Positions 43,046 through 52,463 of a stretch of DNA of 64,000 nucleotides are shown here, piece after piece. The position numbers and the translations under genes are program-made. The stretch spans positions 1 through 64,000 of the forward strand of contig NZ_JBHSYO010000007.1 in NCBI RefSeq assembly GCF_042662685.1, read 5' to 3'. Every line of letters starts with the position of its first letter. The stretch's first letter is position 1. The notes beneath the pieces were generated by a model. It did not search any database. It was not told the origin of the DNA and was given only the letters and a program-made list of their open reading frames with translations. This DNA is from Pseudobowmanella zhangzhouensis. Lineage in GTDB: Bacteria; Pseudomonadota; Gammaproteobacteria; Enterobacterales; Alteromonadaceae.

Positions 43046-44935
43046 ATGTTTTACAGTGAAACCTATGATGTGATTGTTGTTGGTGGTGGTCATGCCGGCA
43101 CCGAAGCCGCATTAGCATCGGCAAGAATGGGTGTGAAAACCCTGCTGCTTACTCACAATATTGAAACCCTTGGACAAATGTCCTGTAATCCTGCAATTGG
43201 TGGGATCGGTAAGGGGCATTTGGTAAAAGAAATAGACGCGCTTGGCGGTGCTATGGCCAAAGCGATCGATCTGGGTGGGATCCAATTCAGAACGTTAAAT
43301 TCCAGCAAAGGCCCTGCGGTGCGTGCAACCCGCGCCCAGGCTGACCGCAGCCTGTATCGGGCAGCTATCCGTAGCATGCTGGAAAACCAGCCAAACCTGA
43401 CGTTGTTTCAGCAATCTTGTGATGATTTGATCGTTGAACAGGATCGTGTTGTCGGTGTGGTTACCCAAATGGGATTAAAATTCCGCGCAAAAACCGTTGT
43501 ACTGACAGTCGGCACATTCTTGGGTGGTGTTATTCACATTGGTTTGGATAACTACCAAGGCGGCCGTGCGGGCGACCCACCATCAAATGCATTAGCCAAA
43601 CGCTTACGTGCTCTGCCATTTAGGGTTGATCGCTTAAAAACCGGCACACCTGCACGCCTTGATGCGCGCACGCTGGATTATTCCGTTATGCAGGCGCAGC
43701 CGGGCGACGATCCGTTACCTGTATTTTCATTTATGGGAAATGTTAGCCAGCATCCGCGCCAAATTTCATGCTACATCACCCATACCAATGAACAGACTCA
43801 CGAGATCATTCGCAACAATCTCGATCGTTCACCTATGTATGCCGGTGTGATTGAAGGCATTGGCCCACGCTATTGTCCGTCTATCGAAGATAAGGTGATG
43901 CGTTTTGCAGACAAGACCAATCACCAGATATTTGTAGAGCCTGAGGGCCTGAACAGTATCGAAGTTTATCCAAATGGTATTTCCACCAGTTTACCATTCG
44001 ATGTACAGCAGGCTTTGATCCATTCGATCAAAGGGTTTGAAAACGCGCATATTATTCGCCCTGGCTATGCCATCGAATATGATTATTTTGATCCGCGCGA
44101 TCTGAAACATTCACTGGAAACTAAATTTATTGCCGGTTTGTTTTTTGCTGGCCAGATTAATGGCACCACAGGCTACGAAGAAGCCGGTGCACAAGGCCTG
44201 CTCGCTGGCCTGAACGCCGCTCTGCAAGTGCAGGGTAAAGATGCATGGTCACCGAGCCGTGATCAGGCCTATATGGGCGTATTGGTGGATGATTTATCCA
44301 CCCTTGGCACCAAAGAACCGTACCGTATGTTTACCAGTCGTGCCGAATACCGCCTGTTACTGCGCGAAGACAATGCTGATATCCGTTTAACGCCAAAAGG
44401 TCGTGAACTTGGGCTGGTGGACGATGAACGCTGGGCTGCGTTTAACGCGAAAATGGAAAATATCGAGCTTGAGCGTCAGCGTTTACGCAGTAGCTGGGTT
44501 CATCCGGGCCATAGTTCAGTAGATGCACTAAACGGAAAATTAAAAACCCCGTTAAGCCGCGAAAGTTCACTGGAAGAGTTGATTCGACGCCCTGAGATTA
44601 CTTATTCCGATCTGATGACGATCGATGGGATCGGACCGGGCCTCAGCGACATGCAGGCAGCCGAACAGGTTGAAATCCAAATCAAGTATGCAGGCTATAT
44701 CGAGCGTCAGCAGGATGAAATTGCACGTACACAACGCAATGAAAACACGCTGTTACCAATGGATCTGGACTATTCAAAAATATCCGGCTTATCCAACGAA
44801 GTGGTTAACAAGCTGACCGCGGCGCGCCCGGAAACCATTGGTAAAGCATCGCGCATCTCCGGGATTACCCCGGCAGCCATTTCTTTGCTGCTGGTGTATT
44901 TGAAAAAACAAGGCATGTTGAGAAAATCCGCCTGA
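43046..44935 (+). CDS. mnmG: tRNA uridine 5-carboxymethylaminomethyl modification enzyme MnmG (GidA)
   Basis: A 629-residue FAD-binding enzyme (E. coli 629), partner of MnmE. The FAD loop VVGGGHAGTEAALASARMG opens the protein; NPAIGGIGKGHLVKEID and GPAVRATRAQADR follow, and the C-terminal helical domain is complete. The ribosome site GAGGTAAGAG precedes the ATG. It is transcribed away from oriC; in E. coli such transcription affects origin opening. It overlaps rsmG by one base (TGATG). Confidence 0.98.
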   Translation: MFYSETYDVIVVGGGHAGTEAALASARMGVKTLLLTHNIETLGQMSCNPAIGGIGKGHLVKEIDALGGAMAKAIDLGGIQFRTLNSSKGPAVRATRAQADRSLYRAAIRSMLENQPNLTLFQQSCDDLIVEQDRVVGVVTQMGLKFRAKTVVLTVGTFLGGVIHIGLDNYQGGRAGDPPSNALAKRLRALPFRVDRLKTGTPARLDARTLDYSVMQAQPGDDPLPVFSFMGNVSQHPRQISCYITHTNEQTHEIIRNNLDRSPMYAGVIEGIGPRYCPSIEDKVMRFADKTNHQIFVEPEGLNSIEVYPNGISTSLPFDVQQALIHSIKGFENAHIIRPGYAIEYDYFDPRDLKHSLETKFIAGLFFAGQINGTTGYEEAGAQGLLAGLNAALQVQGKDAWSPSRDQAYMGVLVDDLSTLGTKEPYRMFTSRAEYRLLLREDNADIRLTPKGRELGLVDDERWAAFNAKMENIELERQRLRSSWVHPGHSSVDALNGKLKTPLSRESSLEELIRRPEITYSDLMTIDGIGPGLSDMQAAEQVEIQIKYAGYIERQQDEIARTQRNENTLLPMDLDYSKISGLSNEVVNKLTAARPETIGKASRISGITPAAISLLLVYLKKQGMLRKSA

Positions 44936-45570
44936 TGAATATTGATATGACTTTATTGCGCCGATTACAGGATGCATTGGCGCACACTGACCTGGATGTG
45001 AGTGAACTGCAGCAACAACAACTGGTTGGTTATGTGCAGTTAATGCACAAGTGGAACAAGGCGTACAACCTGACGTCCGTGCGCGACCCTAATGAAATGC
45101 TGGTAAAGCATATTCTCGATTCAGTGGTGGTGGCGCCTTACCTGCAGGGTAGTCAGTTTATCGATGTGGGCACGGGCCCGGGTCTGCCAGGTATTCCGCT
45201 GGCCATTATGTTACCTGAGGCTAATTTCACCCTGCTCGATAGTTTGGGTAAACGCGTACGCTTTATGCGCCAGGTTGGTTTTGAATTAAAACTACCGAAT
45301 ATCACCCCTGTGCAGTCCCGGGTGGAAGAATTTATCCCTGCGGTACCATTTGATATGGTGTTGAGCCGGGCGTTTGCCAGCATAAAAGATATGTTGCACT
45401 GGTGTGCGCATCTGGTAGATTCTGCTGGGACGTTTATGGCGCTCAAAGGCCAGTTTCCGGAGCAGGAGATGGCAGAAATTCCTGCGGAATTTTATGTGCA
45501 AGACGTGATAAAATTGCGCGTTCCGGGTTTGGATGGCGAACGTCATTTAGTCAAAATCCGCAAGCACTAG
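44935..45570 (+). CDS. rsmG: 16S rRNA (guanine527-N7)-methyltransferase
   Basis: A 211-residue SAM methyltransferase (E. coli 207): helical N-terminus with HKWNKAYNLTSVRDP, SAM loop FIDVGTGPGLPGIPLA, LLDSLGKRVRF and a VLSRAFASIKDML segment. It makes m7G527 in 16S rRNA; loss gives low-level streptomycin resistance in many bacteria. Coupled to mnmG by TGATG. Confidence 0.97.
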   Translation: MNIDMTLLRRLQDALAHTDLDVSELQQQQLVGYVQLMHKWNKAYNLTSVRDPNEMLVKHILDSVVVAPYLQGSQFIDVGTGPGLPGIPLAIMLPEANFTLLDSLGKRVRFMRQVGFELKLPNITPVQSRVEEFIPAVPFDMVLSRAFASIKDMLHWCAHLVDSAGTFMALKGQFPEQEMAEIPAEFYVQDVIKLRVPGLDGERHLVKIRKH

Positions 45571-45625
45571 CGCCATTTACGCTACCAGATTCTAATTATC
45601 ATAATCACAAGCTGGGACTGAGATT

Positions 45626-46414
45626 TTGGGAAAGGTCATTGCAATTGCTAATCAAAAAGGTGGTGTAGGAAAAACCACTACCGCAGTCAATGTGGCGGCC
45701 TCCATGGCGGCAACACGACGCAAAGTGTTATTGATTGATCTCGATCCTCAGGGTAATGCCACAATGGGCAGTGGTGTCGACAAATTTGATGTGGACGCCA
45801 CTGTGTACGAGTTGCTCATCGAAGATAAGCCGGTGAAGGATGTGATCGTATCCAACACCACTGGCAAATACGACCTGATCGCTGCGAATGGCGATGTAAC
45901 CGCGGCAGAAATTAAACTCATGGAATTGTTTGCCCGTGAAGTACGTCTGCGTAATGCGTTGGCGCCAGTTCGTGACTACTACGATTATATTTTTATCGAT
46001 TGTCCCCCTTCTCTTAGTCAGTTAACCGTTAACGCGATGGCAGCGGCAGATTCTGTGCTGGTACCCATGCAGTGCGAATACTACGCGCTGGAGGGATTAA
46101 CCGCCTTAATGGATACCATTCAGAAGTTGGCGTCGGTCGTTAATCCTGCCCTGAAGATTGAAGGGGTATTACGTACCATGTACGATCCACGCAATCGTTT
46201 AGCCAATGATGTGTCTGAGCAATTAAAACGACACTTTGGCTCGCAGGTATATCGCACGGTGATCCCACGTAATGTGCGTTTGGCGGAAGCCCCCAGTTTT
46301 GGTACGCCGGCGATGTATTATGAAAAATCATCTACGGGCGCCAAAGCCTATTTAGCATTGGCAGGTGAAATTCTGCGCCGTGGAAAAGAGCAGCAAGCCC
46401 AGGCTGCCAGCTAA
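45626..46414 (+). CDS. parA: Chromosome-partitioning ATPase ParA
   Basis: A 262-residue deviant Walker ATPase. KGGVGKTTTA at 11-20, LLIDLDPQGNAT, and YDYIFIDCPPSLSQLT are diagnostic of chromosomal ParA (Soj). It drives ParB-parS complexes along the nucleoid. TTG start at 45626, 55 bases after rsmG. In operon with parB; parS sites lie in recF. Confidence 0.97.
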   Translation: MGKVIAIANQKGGVGKTTTAVNVAASMAATRRKVLLIDLDPQGNATMGSGVDKFDVDATVYELLIEDKPVKDVIVSNTTGKYDLIAANGDVTAAEIKLMELFAREVRLRNALAPVRDYYDYIFIDCPPSLSQLTVNAMAAADSVLVPMQCEYYALEGLTALMDTIQKLASVVNPALKIEGVLRTMYDPRNRLANDVSEQLKRHFGSQVYRTVIPRNVRLAEAPSFGTPAMYYEKSSTGAKAYLALAGEILRRGKEQQAQAAS

Positions 46415-46429
46415 ATTACAGAGGAAGAC

Positions 46430-47296
46430 ATGTCTAGTAAAAATCGAGGATTAGGCCGCGGGCTGGATGCATTATTGGCGAATAGTCAGCGTCGTCCGGA
46501 TATCACTGATGCAGTGAAAGACAAAGACCTGCAGTTCCTGCCAGTGGAAATATTACAGCCGGGTAAATATCAACCTCGTAAAGACATGTCACCCGAGGCA
46601 CTGGAAGAATTGGCCTCTTCTATTCGTTCGCAAGGGGTTATTCAACCGATTGTGGTGCGCAGTATTGGTGCAGACCGCTACGAAATCATCGCCGGTGAAC
46701 GTCGCTGGCGGGCATCTCAGTTGGCCAAGCTGGACAGTGTGCCGTGCCTTATCAAAAACGTTGAAGATGAAGCCGCGGTTGCGATTGCACTGATCGAGAA
46801 CATTCAGCGTGAAGATCTCAACGCCATGGAAGAAGCCCAGGCGCTGGAACGCTTACTGACAGAATTTGAACTCACCCACCAACAGGTTGCAGAAGCCGTG
46901 GGTAAATCCCGTACGGCAGTATCTAATCTGTTGCGTCTTAATAATCTCAATGACGACGTGAAGTTGTTGCTCGAATATGGCGATATTGAGATGGGCCATG
47001 CCCGTGCTCTGCTCGCGCTGGAAGGGGAACAACAATCGGACGCGGCACGCACTGTTGCGTCGAAAGGTATGACAGTCAGAGATACTGAAAATCTGGTCCG
47101 TCGTCTGCAGGAGCCACCAAAACCGAAAGCTGAAACATCGTTAGATCCGGATGTACAAAAATTGCAAACAGAGCTTTCTGAAAACCTTGGCGCCGAGGTT
47201 TCCATTGCGCATAACGCCAAGGGTAAAGGCAAATTGACGATTAACTTTGCCAATCTTGATCAATTAGACGGCATTCTTGCGCGTATTTCCCGCTAG
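46430..47296 (+). CDS. parB: Chromosome-partitioning protein ParB
   Basis: A 288-residue ParB (Spo0J) CTPase. Basic N-terminal GLGRGLDALL box, the CTP-binding segment with YEIIAGERRWRA and ENIQREDLNAMEEA, the HTH KSRTAVSNLLRL for parS binding, and a C-terminal dimerisation domain. SD GAGGAAGA before the ATG. The target parS palindromes are found at 30506 and 31139. Confidence 0.98.
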   Translation: MSSKNRGLGRGLDALLANSQRRPDITDAVKDKDLQFLPVEILQPGKYQPRKDMSPEALEELASSIRSQGVIQPIVVRSIGADRYEIIAGERRWRASQLAKLDSVPCLIKNVEDEAAVAIALIENIQREDLNAMEEAQALERLLTEFELTHQQVAEAVGKSRTAVSNLLRLNNLNDDVKLLLEYGDIEMGHARALLALEGEQQSDAARTVASKGMTVRDTENLVRRLQEPPKPKAETSLDPDVQKLQTELSENLGAEVSIAHNAKGKGKLTINFANLDQLDGILARISR

Positions 47297-47312
47297 CCCT
47301 CGCCGCATCTAG

Positions 47313-47340
47313 TTGAAAATAGGTGTTAAACAAGTATAAT
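47313..47340 (+). promoter_or_regulatory. Promoter of the atp operon
   Basis: TTGAAA (47313-47318), 16-base spacer, perfect TATAAT (47335-47340), 47 bases before atpI. A strong sigma-70 promoter for atpIBEFHAGDC. Confidence 0.85.
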
Positions 47341-47386
47341 TCCGCTGCTTTTTGAGTCTGTTTGTTAAGAATAGGTTAAGAAAATT

Positions 47387-47767
47387 TTGATATCGCCACT
47401 GGCTGCCGCAGGCCGGGCAATTGCCGCAAAAATACTGATAGCACAGCTGGTCGTGACCGGCTTAGCAAGTGCAATAAGCGGGGCGATGTATGGCATGAAT
47501 GGCGCTATTTCAGGTCTTGCAGGTGGTGTTTCCTGTATCCTCCCGTTCATGATTTTCAGCTGGTTTTTCTTTCGCACCGTGGGTGCCAGCCAGTTGCAAC
47601 AAACCATGCGCAATATTTATCGCGGACAATCCCTGAAATTGCTTATTAGTATCGGATTGTTCTGCGCAGTGTACCAGTGGTCAGGCCTGATATTGTCGGT
47701 CATGTTACTCACTTACGCTGCTACTACTGCCAGTCAGTGGTTCGTAACGATTTTTGTAAAACTTTAA
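47387..47767 (+). CDS. atpI: ATP synthase subunit I
   Basis: A 126-residue four-helix membrane protein. AtpI assists c-ring assembly and stability and is not part of the mature enzyme. Sequence is variable in the family; the identification rests on hydrophobic pattern, size (E. coli 126) and position before atpB. TTG start with AAGAAAA upstream: a weak start that fits low expression relative to atpB. Confidence 0.9.
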   Translation: MISPLAAAGRAIAAKILIAQLVVTGLASAISGAMYGMNGAISGLAGGVSCILPFMIFSWFFFRTVGASQLQQTMRNIYRGQSLKLLISIGLFCAVYQWSGLILSVMLLTYAATTASQWFVTIFVKL

Positions 47768-47780
47768 AGTAGGGTAAATC

Positions 47781-48581
47781 ATGGCTGCAACTGAAGGTGG
47801 ACAAACCTCCTCACAATACATCTTGCACCACTTAACCAACGCGAGCGTCGGTGAAGGTTTCTGGACCTGGCACATCGATACATTAGGTTGGTCAATTGGT
47901 CTGGGTATTCTTTTTCTCTGGATTTTTCGTCGTGTAGCGAAAAACGCGACTAGCGGTGTGCCAAGCAAAACACAGGCTGCGGTTGAGTTAATCGTTGATT
48001 TCGTAGACTCCACGGTAAAAAGCACATTCCACGGTAAAAACCCGGTAATTGCGCCATTGGCACTGACCATTTTCGTGTGGGTATTGCTGATGAACCTGAT
48101 GGATTTGGTACCGGTTGACTGGCTGCCTGGTTTGGCAATGCTAATCGGTGAACATGCATTTGGCATGGATCCGCATCATGTTTATATGAAAGTCGTACCC
48201 ACCACAGACCTGAACATGACGTTCGCACTATCTCTGGGCGTATTTGTCCTGATGATCTACTACTCGATCAAGGTTAAAGGTGCTGGTGGCTTCCTGAAAG
48301 AGCTGAGTTTTACGCCATTTAACCACTGGGCGTTTGTACCGGTTAACCTGATTCTGGAATTGGTTACCCTGTTTGCTAAACCTTTGTCTCTGGCACTGCG
48401 TTTGTTCGGTAACCTGTACGCCGGTGAGCTGATCTTTATCCTGATTGCGTTAACTGGTTTCTACCAGTTACCAATGCACTTTGTATGGGCGGTATTCCAC
48501 TTGCTGGTAATCCCGTTACAGGCCTTCATCTTTATGATGTTGACCATTGTTTATCTGAGCATGGCTCACGAAGACCACTAA
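47781..48581 (+). CDS. atpB: ATP synthase Fo subunit a
   Basis: A 266-residue inner-membrane stator half-channel (E. coli 271). The essential arginine is in the LSLALRLFGNLYAGEL segment, and the last helices contain LLVIPLQAFIFMMLTIVYLS. It conducts protons to the c-ring. Confidence 0.98.
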   Translation: MAATEGGQTSSQYILHHLTNASVGEGFWTWHIDTLGWSIGLGILFLWIFRRVAKNATSGVPSKTQAAVELIVDFVDSTVKSTFHGKNPVIAPLALTIFVWVLLMNLMDLVPVDWLPGLAMLIGEHAFGMDPHHVYMKVVPTTDLNMTFALSLGVFVLMIYYSIKVKGAGGFLKELSFTPFNHWAFVPVNLILELVTLFAKPLSLALRLFGNLYAGELIFILIALTGFYQLPMHFVWAVFHLLVIPLQAFIFMMLTIVYLSMAHEDH

Positions 48582-48668
48582 TACTGTTTTTGAACAAATT
48601 GTATTAGTAAAAAGTTTAATAAAATCAAGTTTTTAACATTAACTTTAACTTTAAAAAGGTGAAATAAA
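48582..48668 (+). promoter_or_regulatory. atpB-atpE spacer with U-rich translational enhancer
   Basis: An 87-base AT-rich spacer with repeated TTTAAC/TTTAACTTT stretches just before AAAAAGGTGAAATAAA and the atpE ATG. E. coli has a comparable U/A-rich enhancer before atpE that raises c-subunit synthesis to the needed stoichiometry; the same role is inferred here. Confidence 0.55.
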
Positions 48669-48896
48669 ATGGGTGAATTATACATCGCAGTAGGTATCCT
48701 GATTGGTCTGTGCGCTCTGGGTCCAGCTATCGGCTTCGGTCTGTTAGGTGGTAAGTTCCTGGAGTCTTCAGCTCGTCAACCAGAGCTGGCTGCTCAGTTG
48801 CAAACTCGCATGTTTATCGTGGCTGGTCTGATCGACGCAATCGCGATGATCGGTGTAGCTATCGCTCTTTATATGTTGTTCGTTCTGGGCGCGTAA
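48669..48896 (+). CDS. atpE: ATP synthase Fo subunit c
   Basis: A 75-residue two-helix proteolipid. The polar loop ARQPEL (35-40) contacts gamma/epsilon, and the ion-carrying carboxylate is Asp56 in AGLIDAIAMIG. No sodium-site signature is seen, so proton coupling is likely. Helix 1 reads ALGPAIGFGLLGG: the proline at 20 within the glycine-packed face is unusual compared with E. coli. Needs YidC for insertion. Confidence 0.97.
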   Translation: MGELYIAVGILIGLCALGPAIGFGLLGGKFLESSARQPELAAQLQTRMFIVAGLIDAIAMIGVAIALYMLFVLGA

Positions 48897-48946
48897 GTTA
48901 ACGCCACTTAACCCGTAACGATCAATTTTTATAAAGGGGAGCTGTT

Positions 48947-49417
48947 GTGAATATCAACGCCACTCTGATCGGTCAAAGTATCGCGTTTATCGTGTTTGTG
49001 TTGTTCTGCATGAAATATGTATGGCCACCAATCATGCAAGCGATCGAAAACCGTCAAAAACAAATTGCAGATGGCCTGGCGGCATCTGAGCGTGCAGAGA
49101 AAGACCTGCATTTAGCTCAGGAAAAAGCCAGTGAACAACTGAAAGACGCCAAGGCTCAGGCCGCGGAAATTATCGAGCAGGCTAAAAAACGTGCCAGCCA
49201 AATCGTTGACGAAGAGACCCAACGTGGTCACAGCGAGCGTGAGAAAATCATCGCTCAGGGTCACGCTGAGGTTGATGCGGAACGCAACCGTGCAAGAGAA
49301 GAACTGCGCAAGCAAGTCGCTACATTAGCGGTTGTAGGTGCAGAGAAAATTCTGGCACGTGAAATCGATGCAGCTGCACATTCTGACATTGTTGAAAAAC
49401 TTGTCGCTGAACTGTAA
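48947..49417 (+). CDS. atpF: ATP synthase Fo subunit b
   Basis: A 156-residue peripheral stalk protein (E. coli 156): one N-terminal membrane helix (about 5-25) and a long right-handed coiled coil rich in Ala, Glu and Lys, ending AHSDIVEKLVAEL. GTG start with AAAGGGGAG upstream. Confidence 0.97.
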   Translation: MNINATLIGQSIAFIVFVLFCMKYVWPPIMQAIENRQKQIADGLAASERAEKDLHLAQEKASEQLKDAKAQAAEIIEQAKKRASQIVDEETQRGHSEREKIIAQGHAEVDAERNRAREELRKQVATLAVVGAEKILAREIDAAAHSDIVEKLVAEL

Positions 49418-49429
49418 GGAGAATGGCTG

Positions 49430-49963
49430 ATGTCTGAAATGACAACCATTGCTCGTCCTTACGCTAAAGCTGCTTTCGCCTATGCGGTCGAGAATAATGC
49501 CGTTGAGAACTGGCAGGAAATGTTAGTGTTTGCTGCCGAAGTCTCTGCTAACGACGCAATTCAGGAATTACTGACTGGCGCGCTGGCAGCAGATAGCTTG
49601 GCAGACCTGTTTGTACAGGTGTGTGGCGAACAACTCAACGAAGCCGGCCAGAACTTTATTCGTGTTCTGGCAGATAATCGACGTCTGAAAGCGTTGCCGG
49701 CTGTATTAGCGCTGTTCAACGAACTGAAAGCGGAGTACGACAAAGAAATTGATGTCCAGGTGACATCGACTGTCGAGCTTTCTGATGAACAGACACAAAA
49801 AATTGCCGCGTCACTTGAAAAACGTCTGGCACGTAAAGTTAAGCTGAATTGTAACGTCGATTCTACCCTGATAGCTGGTTTGGTTATTAAGGCCGGCGAT
49901 ACGGTAATTGATGGCTCTGTGAAGAGCACCTTGAGCCGTCTGACCGACGCGTTGCAAGCATAA
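49430..49963 (+). CDS. atpH: ATP synthase F1 subunit delta
   Basis: A 177-residue subunit (E. coli 177) that joins the b stalk to the alpha3beta3 head. Starts MSEMTTIARPYAKAAFAYA and ends with the conserved AGLVIKAGDTVIDGSVKSTL segment. 12 bases after atpF. Confidence 0.97.
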   Translation: MSEMTTIARPYAKAAFAYAVENNAVENWQEMLVFAAEVSANDAIQELLTGALAADSLADLFVQVCGEQLNEAGQNFIRVLADNRRLKALPAVLALFNELKAEYDKEIDVQVTSTVELSDEQTQKIAASLEKRLARKVKLNCNVDSTLIAGLVIKAGDTVIDGSVKSTLSRLTDALQA

Positions 49964-49976
49964 CGGGGAACTGAGG

Positions 49977-51518
49977 ATGCAACTGAATTCCACTGAAATT
50001 GCTGAACTGATCAAAAAACGTATTGAACAGTTCAATGTAGTAAGTGAAGCTCGTAACGAAGGGACTATCGTTGGTGTTACCGACGGTATCATTCGTATTC
50101 ACGGCCTTGCAGATGTCATGCAGGGTGAAATGATTGAGCTTCCGGGTAGCCGCTACGCTATCGCACTGAACTTAGAGCGCGACTCTGTAGGTGCGGTTGT
50201 AATGGGTCCATATGCGGACCTGCAAGAAGGCACCAAAGTTAAGTCAACTGGCCGTATCTTAGAAGTACCAGTTGGTCGTGGTCTGTTAGGTCGTGTGGTT
50301 AACACCCTGGGTGAGCCAATCGATGGTAAAGGCGCTATTGAGGCTGACGGTTTCGAACCTGTTGAGAAAATCGCTCCGGGTGTAATCGACCGTCGCTCAG
50401 TAGACCAGCCAGTGCAAACTGGTTACAAGTCTATCGACTCGATGATTCCAATCGGTCGTGGTCAGCGTGAGCTGATCATCGGTGACCGTCAGACTGGTAA
50501 AACTGCCATGGCAGTTGATGCCATCATCAACCAGAAAGGTACTGGCGTTAAGTGTATTTACGTCGCTATCGGTCAGAAAGCCTCTACTATTGCTAACGTT
50601 GTACGTAAGCTGGAAGAGCACGGCGCAATGGCTCACACCATCGTCGTTGCTGCATCGGCTTCTGAGTCTGCGGCTCTGCAATACCTGGCTCCATACTCTG
50701 GTTGTACTATGGGTGAATTCTTCCGTGACCGCGGTGAAGATGCGCTGATCGTATACGATGACCTGTCTAAGCAAGCTGTTGCTTACCGTCAGGTATCATT
50801 ATTGCTGCGTCGTCCACCAGGTCGTGAAGCCTACCCGGGTGACGTATTCTATCTGCACTCACGTCTACTGGAACGTGCTGCCCGTGTAAACGAGCTGTAC
50901 GTAGAGCGTTTCACTAACGGTGAAGTAAAAGGCAAAACCGGTTCATTGACCGCTCTGCCAATCATCGAAACGCAAGCGGGTGACGTATCTGCATTCGTAC
51001 CTACCAACGTAATCTCGATTACTGACGGTCAGATCTTCCTGGAAACTGACTTGTTCAACGCGGGTATCCGTCCTGCGGTTAACGCGGGTATCTCGGTATC
51101 TCGTGTAGGTGGTGCGGCACAGACCAAAATTATCAAGAAGCTGGGTGGTGGTATCCGTCTGGCATTGGCTCAGTACCGTGAATTGGCAGCGTTCTCTCAG
51201 TTCGCTTCTGATTTGGACGACGCAACCCGTGCTCAGTTAGAGCATGGTCAGCGTGTAACTGAGCTGATGAAGCAAAAGCAATTCGCGCCACTGTCTGTTG
51301 CAGACATGGCGGTATCACTGTTCGCAGTAGAGAAAGGCTACCTGAAGTCTGTTGAACTGAACAAAGTTCTGGATTTTGAAGCGGCCCTGCACTCTTTCAT
51401 GAACAGCACGTATGCTGAGCTGATGGCCACTATCAACCAAACTGGTAACTACAACGACGATATTGAGGCGACCCTGAACGAAGCGCTGACTAAGTTCAAG
51501 GAAACCCAAACCTGGTAA
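49977..51518 (+). CDS. atpA: ATP synthase F1 subunit alpha
   Basis: A 513-residue non-catalytic nucleotide-binding subunit (E. coli 513). Walker A GDRQTGKTA near 169-177, the VYDDLSKQAVAYRQ segment and the alpha signature PAVNAGISVSRVGGAAQ. Codons are strongly biased (GGT, CGT, CTG), fitting high expression. Confidence 0.98.
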   Translation: MQLNSTEIAELIKKRIEQFNVVSEARNEGTIVGVTDGIIRIHGLADVMQGEMIELPGSRYAIALNLERDSVGAVVMGPYADLQEGTKVKSTGRILEVPVGRGLLGRVVNTLGEPIDGKGAIEADGFEPVEKIAPGVIDRRSVDQPVQTGYKSIDSMIPIGRGQRELIIGDRQTGKTAMAVDAIINQKGTGVKCIYVAIGQKASTIANVVRKLEEHGAMAHTIVVAASASESAALQYLAPYSGCTMGEFFRDRGEDALIVYDDLSKQAVAYRQVSLLLRRPPGREAYPGDVFYLHSRLLERAARVNELYVERFTNGEVKGKTGSLTALPIIETQAGDVSAFVPTNVISITDGQIFLETDLFNAGIRPAVNAGISVSRVGGAAQTKIIKKLGGGIRLALAQYRELAAFSQFASDLDDATRAQLEHGQRVTELMKQKQFAPLSVADMAVSLFAVEKGYLKSVELNKVLDFEAALHSFMNSTYAELMATINQTGNYNDDIEATLNEALTKFKETQTW

Positions 51519-51525
51519 TCAGTGT

Positions 51526-51545
51526 GATGCGCCGCAAGGCGCATC
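51526..51545 (+). repeat. atpA-atpG intercistronic hairpin with GNRA loop
   Basis: GATGCGCC (51526-51533), tetraloop GCAA, GGCGCATC (51538-51545): a perfect 8-bp stem with no U-tract, 7 bases after the atpA stop. It probably protects or processes the mRNA rather than ending it. Confidence 0.75.
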
Positions 51546-51572
51546 CGTCGTTGAGTAATCGAGGAGATAGTC

Positions 51573-52433
51573 ATGGCCGGCGGTAAAGAGATAAAAGGTA
51601 AGATCGGGAGTATCAAAAATACTCAGAAGATCACCAGCGCGATGGAAATGGTTGCTGCGTCAAAAATGAAACGTGCGCAGGAACGCATGGCTTCCAGCCG
51701 TCCGTACGCTGAGAACATGCGCAAAGTGATTGGTCACATTGCCCATGCCAACCTTGAATATCGTCATCCATATATGGAAGAACGTGAAGTTAAACGCGTT
51801 GGCTATATTGTGATTTCATCTGATCGTGGATTGTGTGGCGGCTTAAACGCTAACGAATTCAAGGCAGTCGCGAAAGAAATCAAATCCTGGAAGCAGCAGG
51901 GAGTCGATGTTGACTTCGCTGCGCTGGGGTCAAAAGCAGTCGCGTTTTTCAACCGTTTTGGCGGTGAAGTGTTGGCGGCAGAGTCAGGTCTGGGTGATAA
52001 CCCGTCTGTACAGGATTTAGTTGGTGCGGTTCGCATCATGCTAAATGCCTATGACGAAGGCAAGATTGACCGCTTGTTCCTGGTGTTCAACAAGTTTGTG
52101 AACACTATGGCGCAGGAGCCAAAAATCGAGCAATTGTTACCTTTGCCAAAATCTGAAGAAGACAAATTAACCCACCACTGGGATTACATCTACGAACCAG
52201 ATGCTAAGCCAATTCTGGACATGCTGTTAGTTCGTTACATTGAATCTCAGGTATACCAGGGTGTTGTAGAAAACCTCGCGTCTGAGCAGGCTGCGCGTAT
52301 GGTCGCGATGAAAGCCGCAACAGATAACGCAGGCAACCTGATCGACGATCTGCAACTGGTATACAACAAAGCGCGTCAGGCAGCGATTACGCAGGAAATC
52401 AGCGAAATCGTTAGCGGTGCAGCTGCGGTGTAG
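51573..52433 (+). CDS. atpG: ATP synthase F1 subunit gamma
   Basis: A 286-residue central shaft (E. coli 287). Starts with AGGKEIKGKIGSIKNTQKIT, has SSDRGLCGGLN in the middle, and ends with the long C-terminal helix ATDNAGNLIDDLQLVYNKAR (20 residues) plus QAAITQEISEIVSGAAA. SD GAGGAGA before ATG. Confidence 0.98.
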   Translation: MAGGKEIKGKIGSIKNTQKITSAMEMVAASKMKRAQERMASSRPYAENMRKVIGHIAHANLEYRHPYMEEREVKRVGYIVISSDRGLCGGLNANEFKAVAKEIKSWKQQGVDVDFAALGSKAVAFFNRFGGEVLAAESGLGDNPSVQDLVGAVRIMLNAYDEGKIDRLFLVFNKFVNTMAQEPKIEQLLPLPKSEEDKLTHHWDYIYEPDAKPILDMLLVRYIESQVYQGVVENLASEQAARMVAMKAATDNAGNLIDDLQLVYNKARQAAITQEISEIVSGAAAV

Positions 52434-52463
52434 GCAAAGGTTTTTAATTTAAGAGGAAATATC

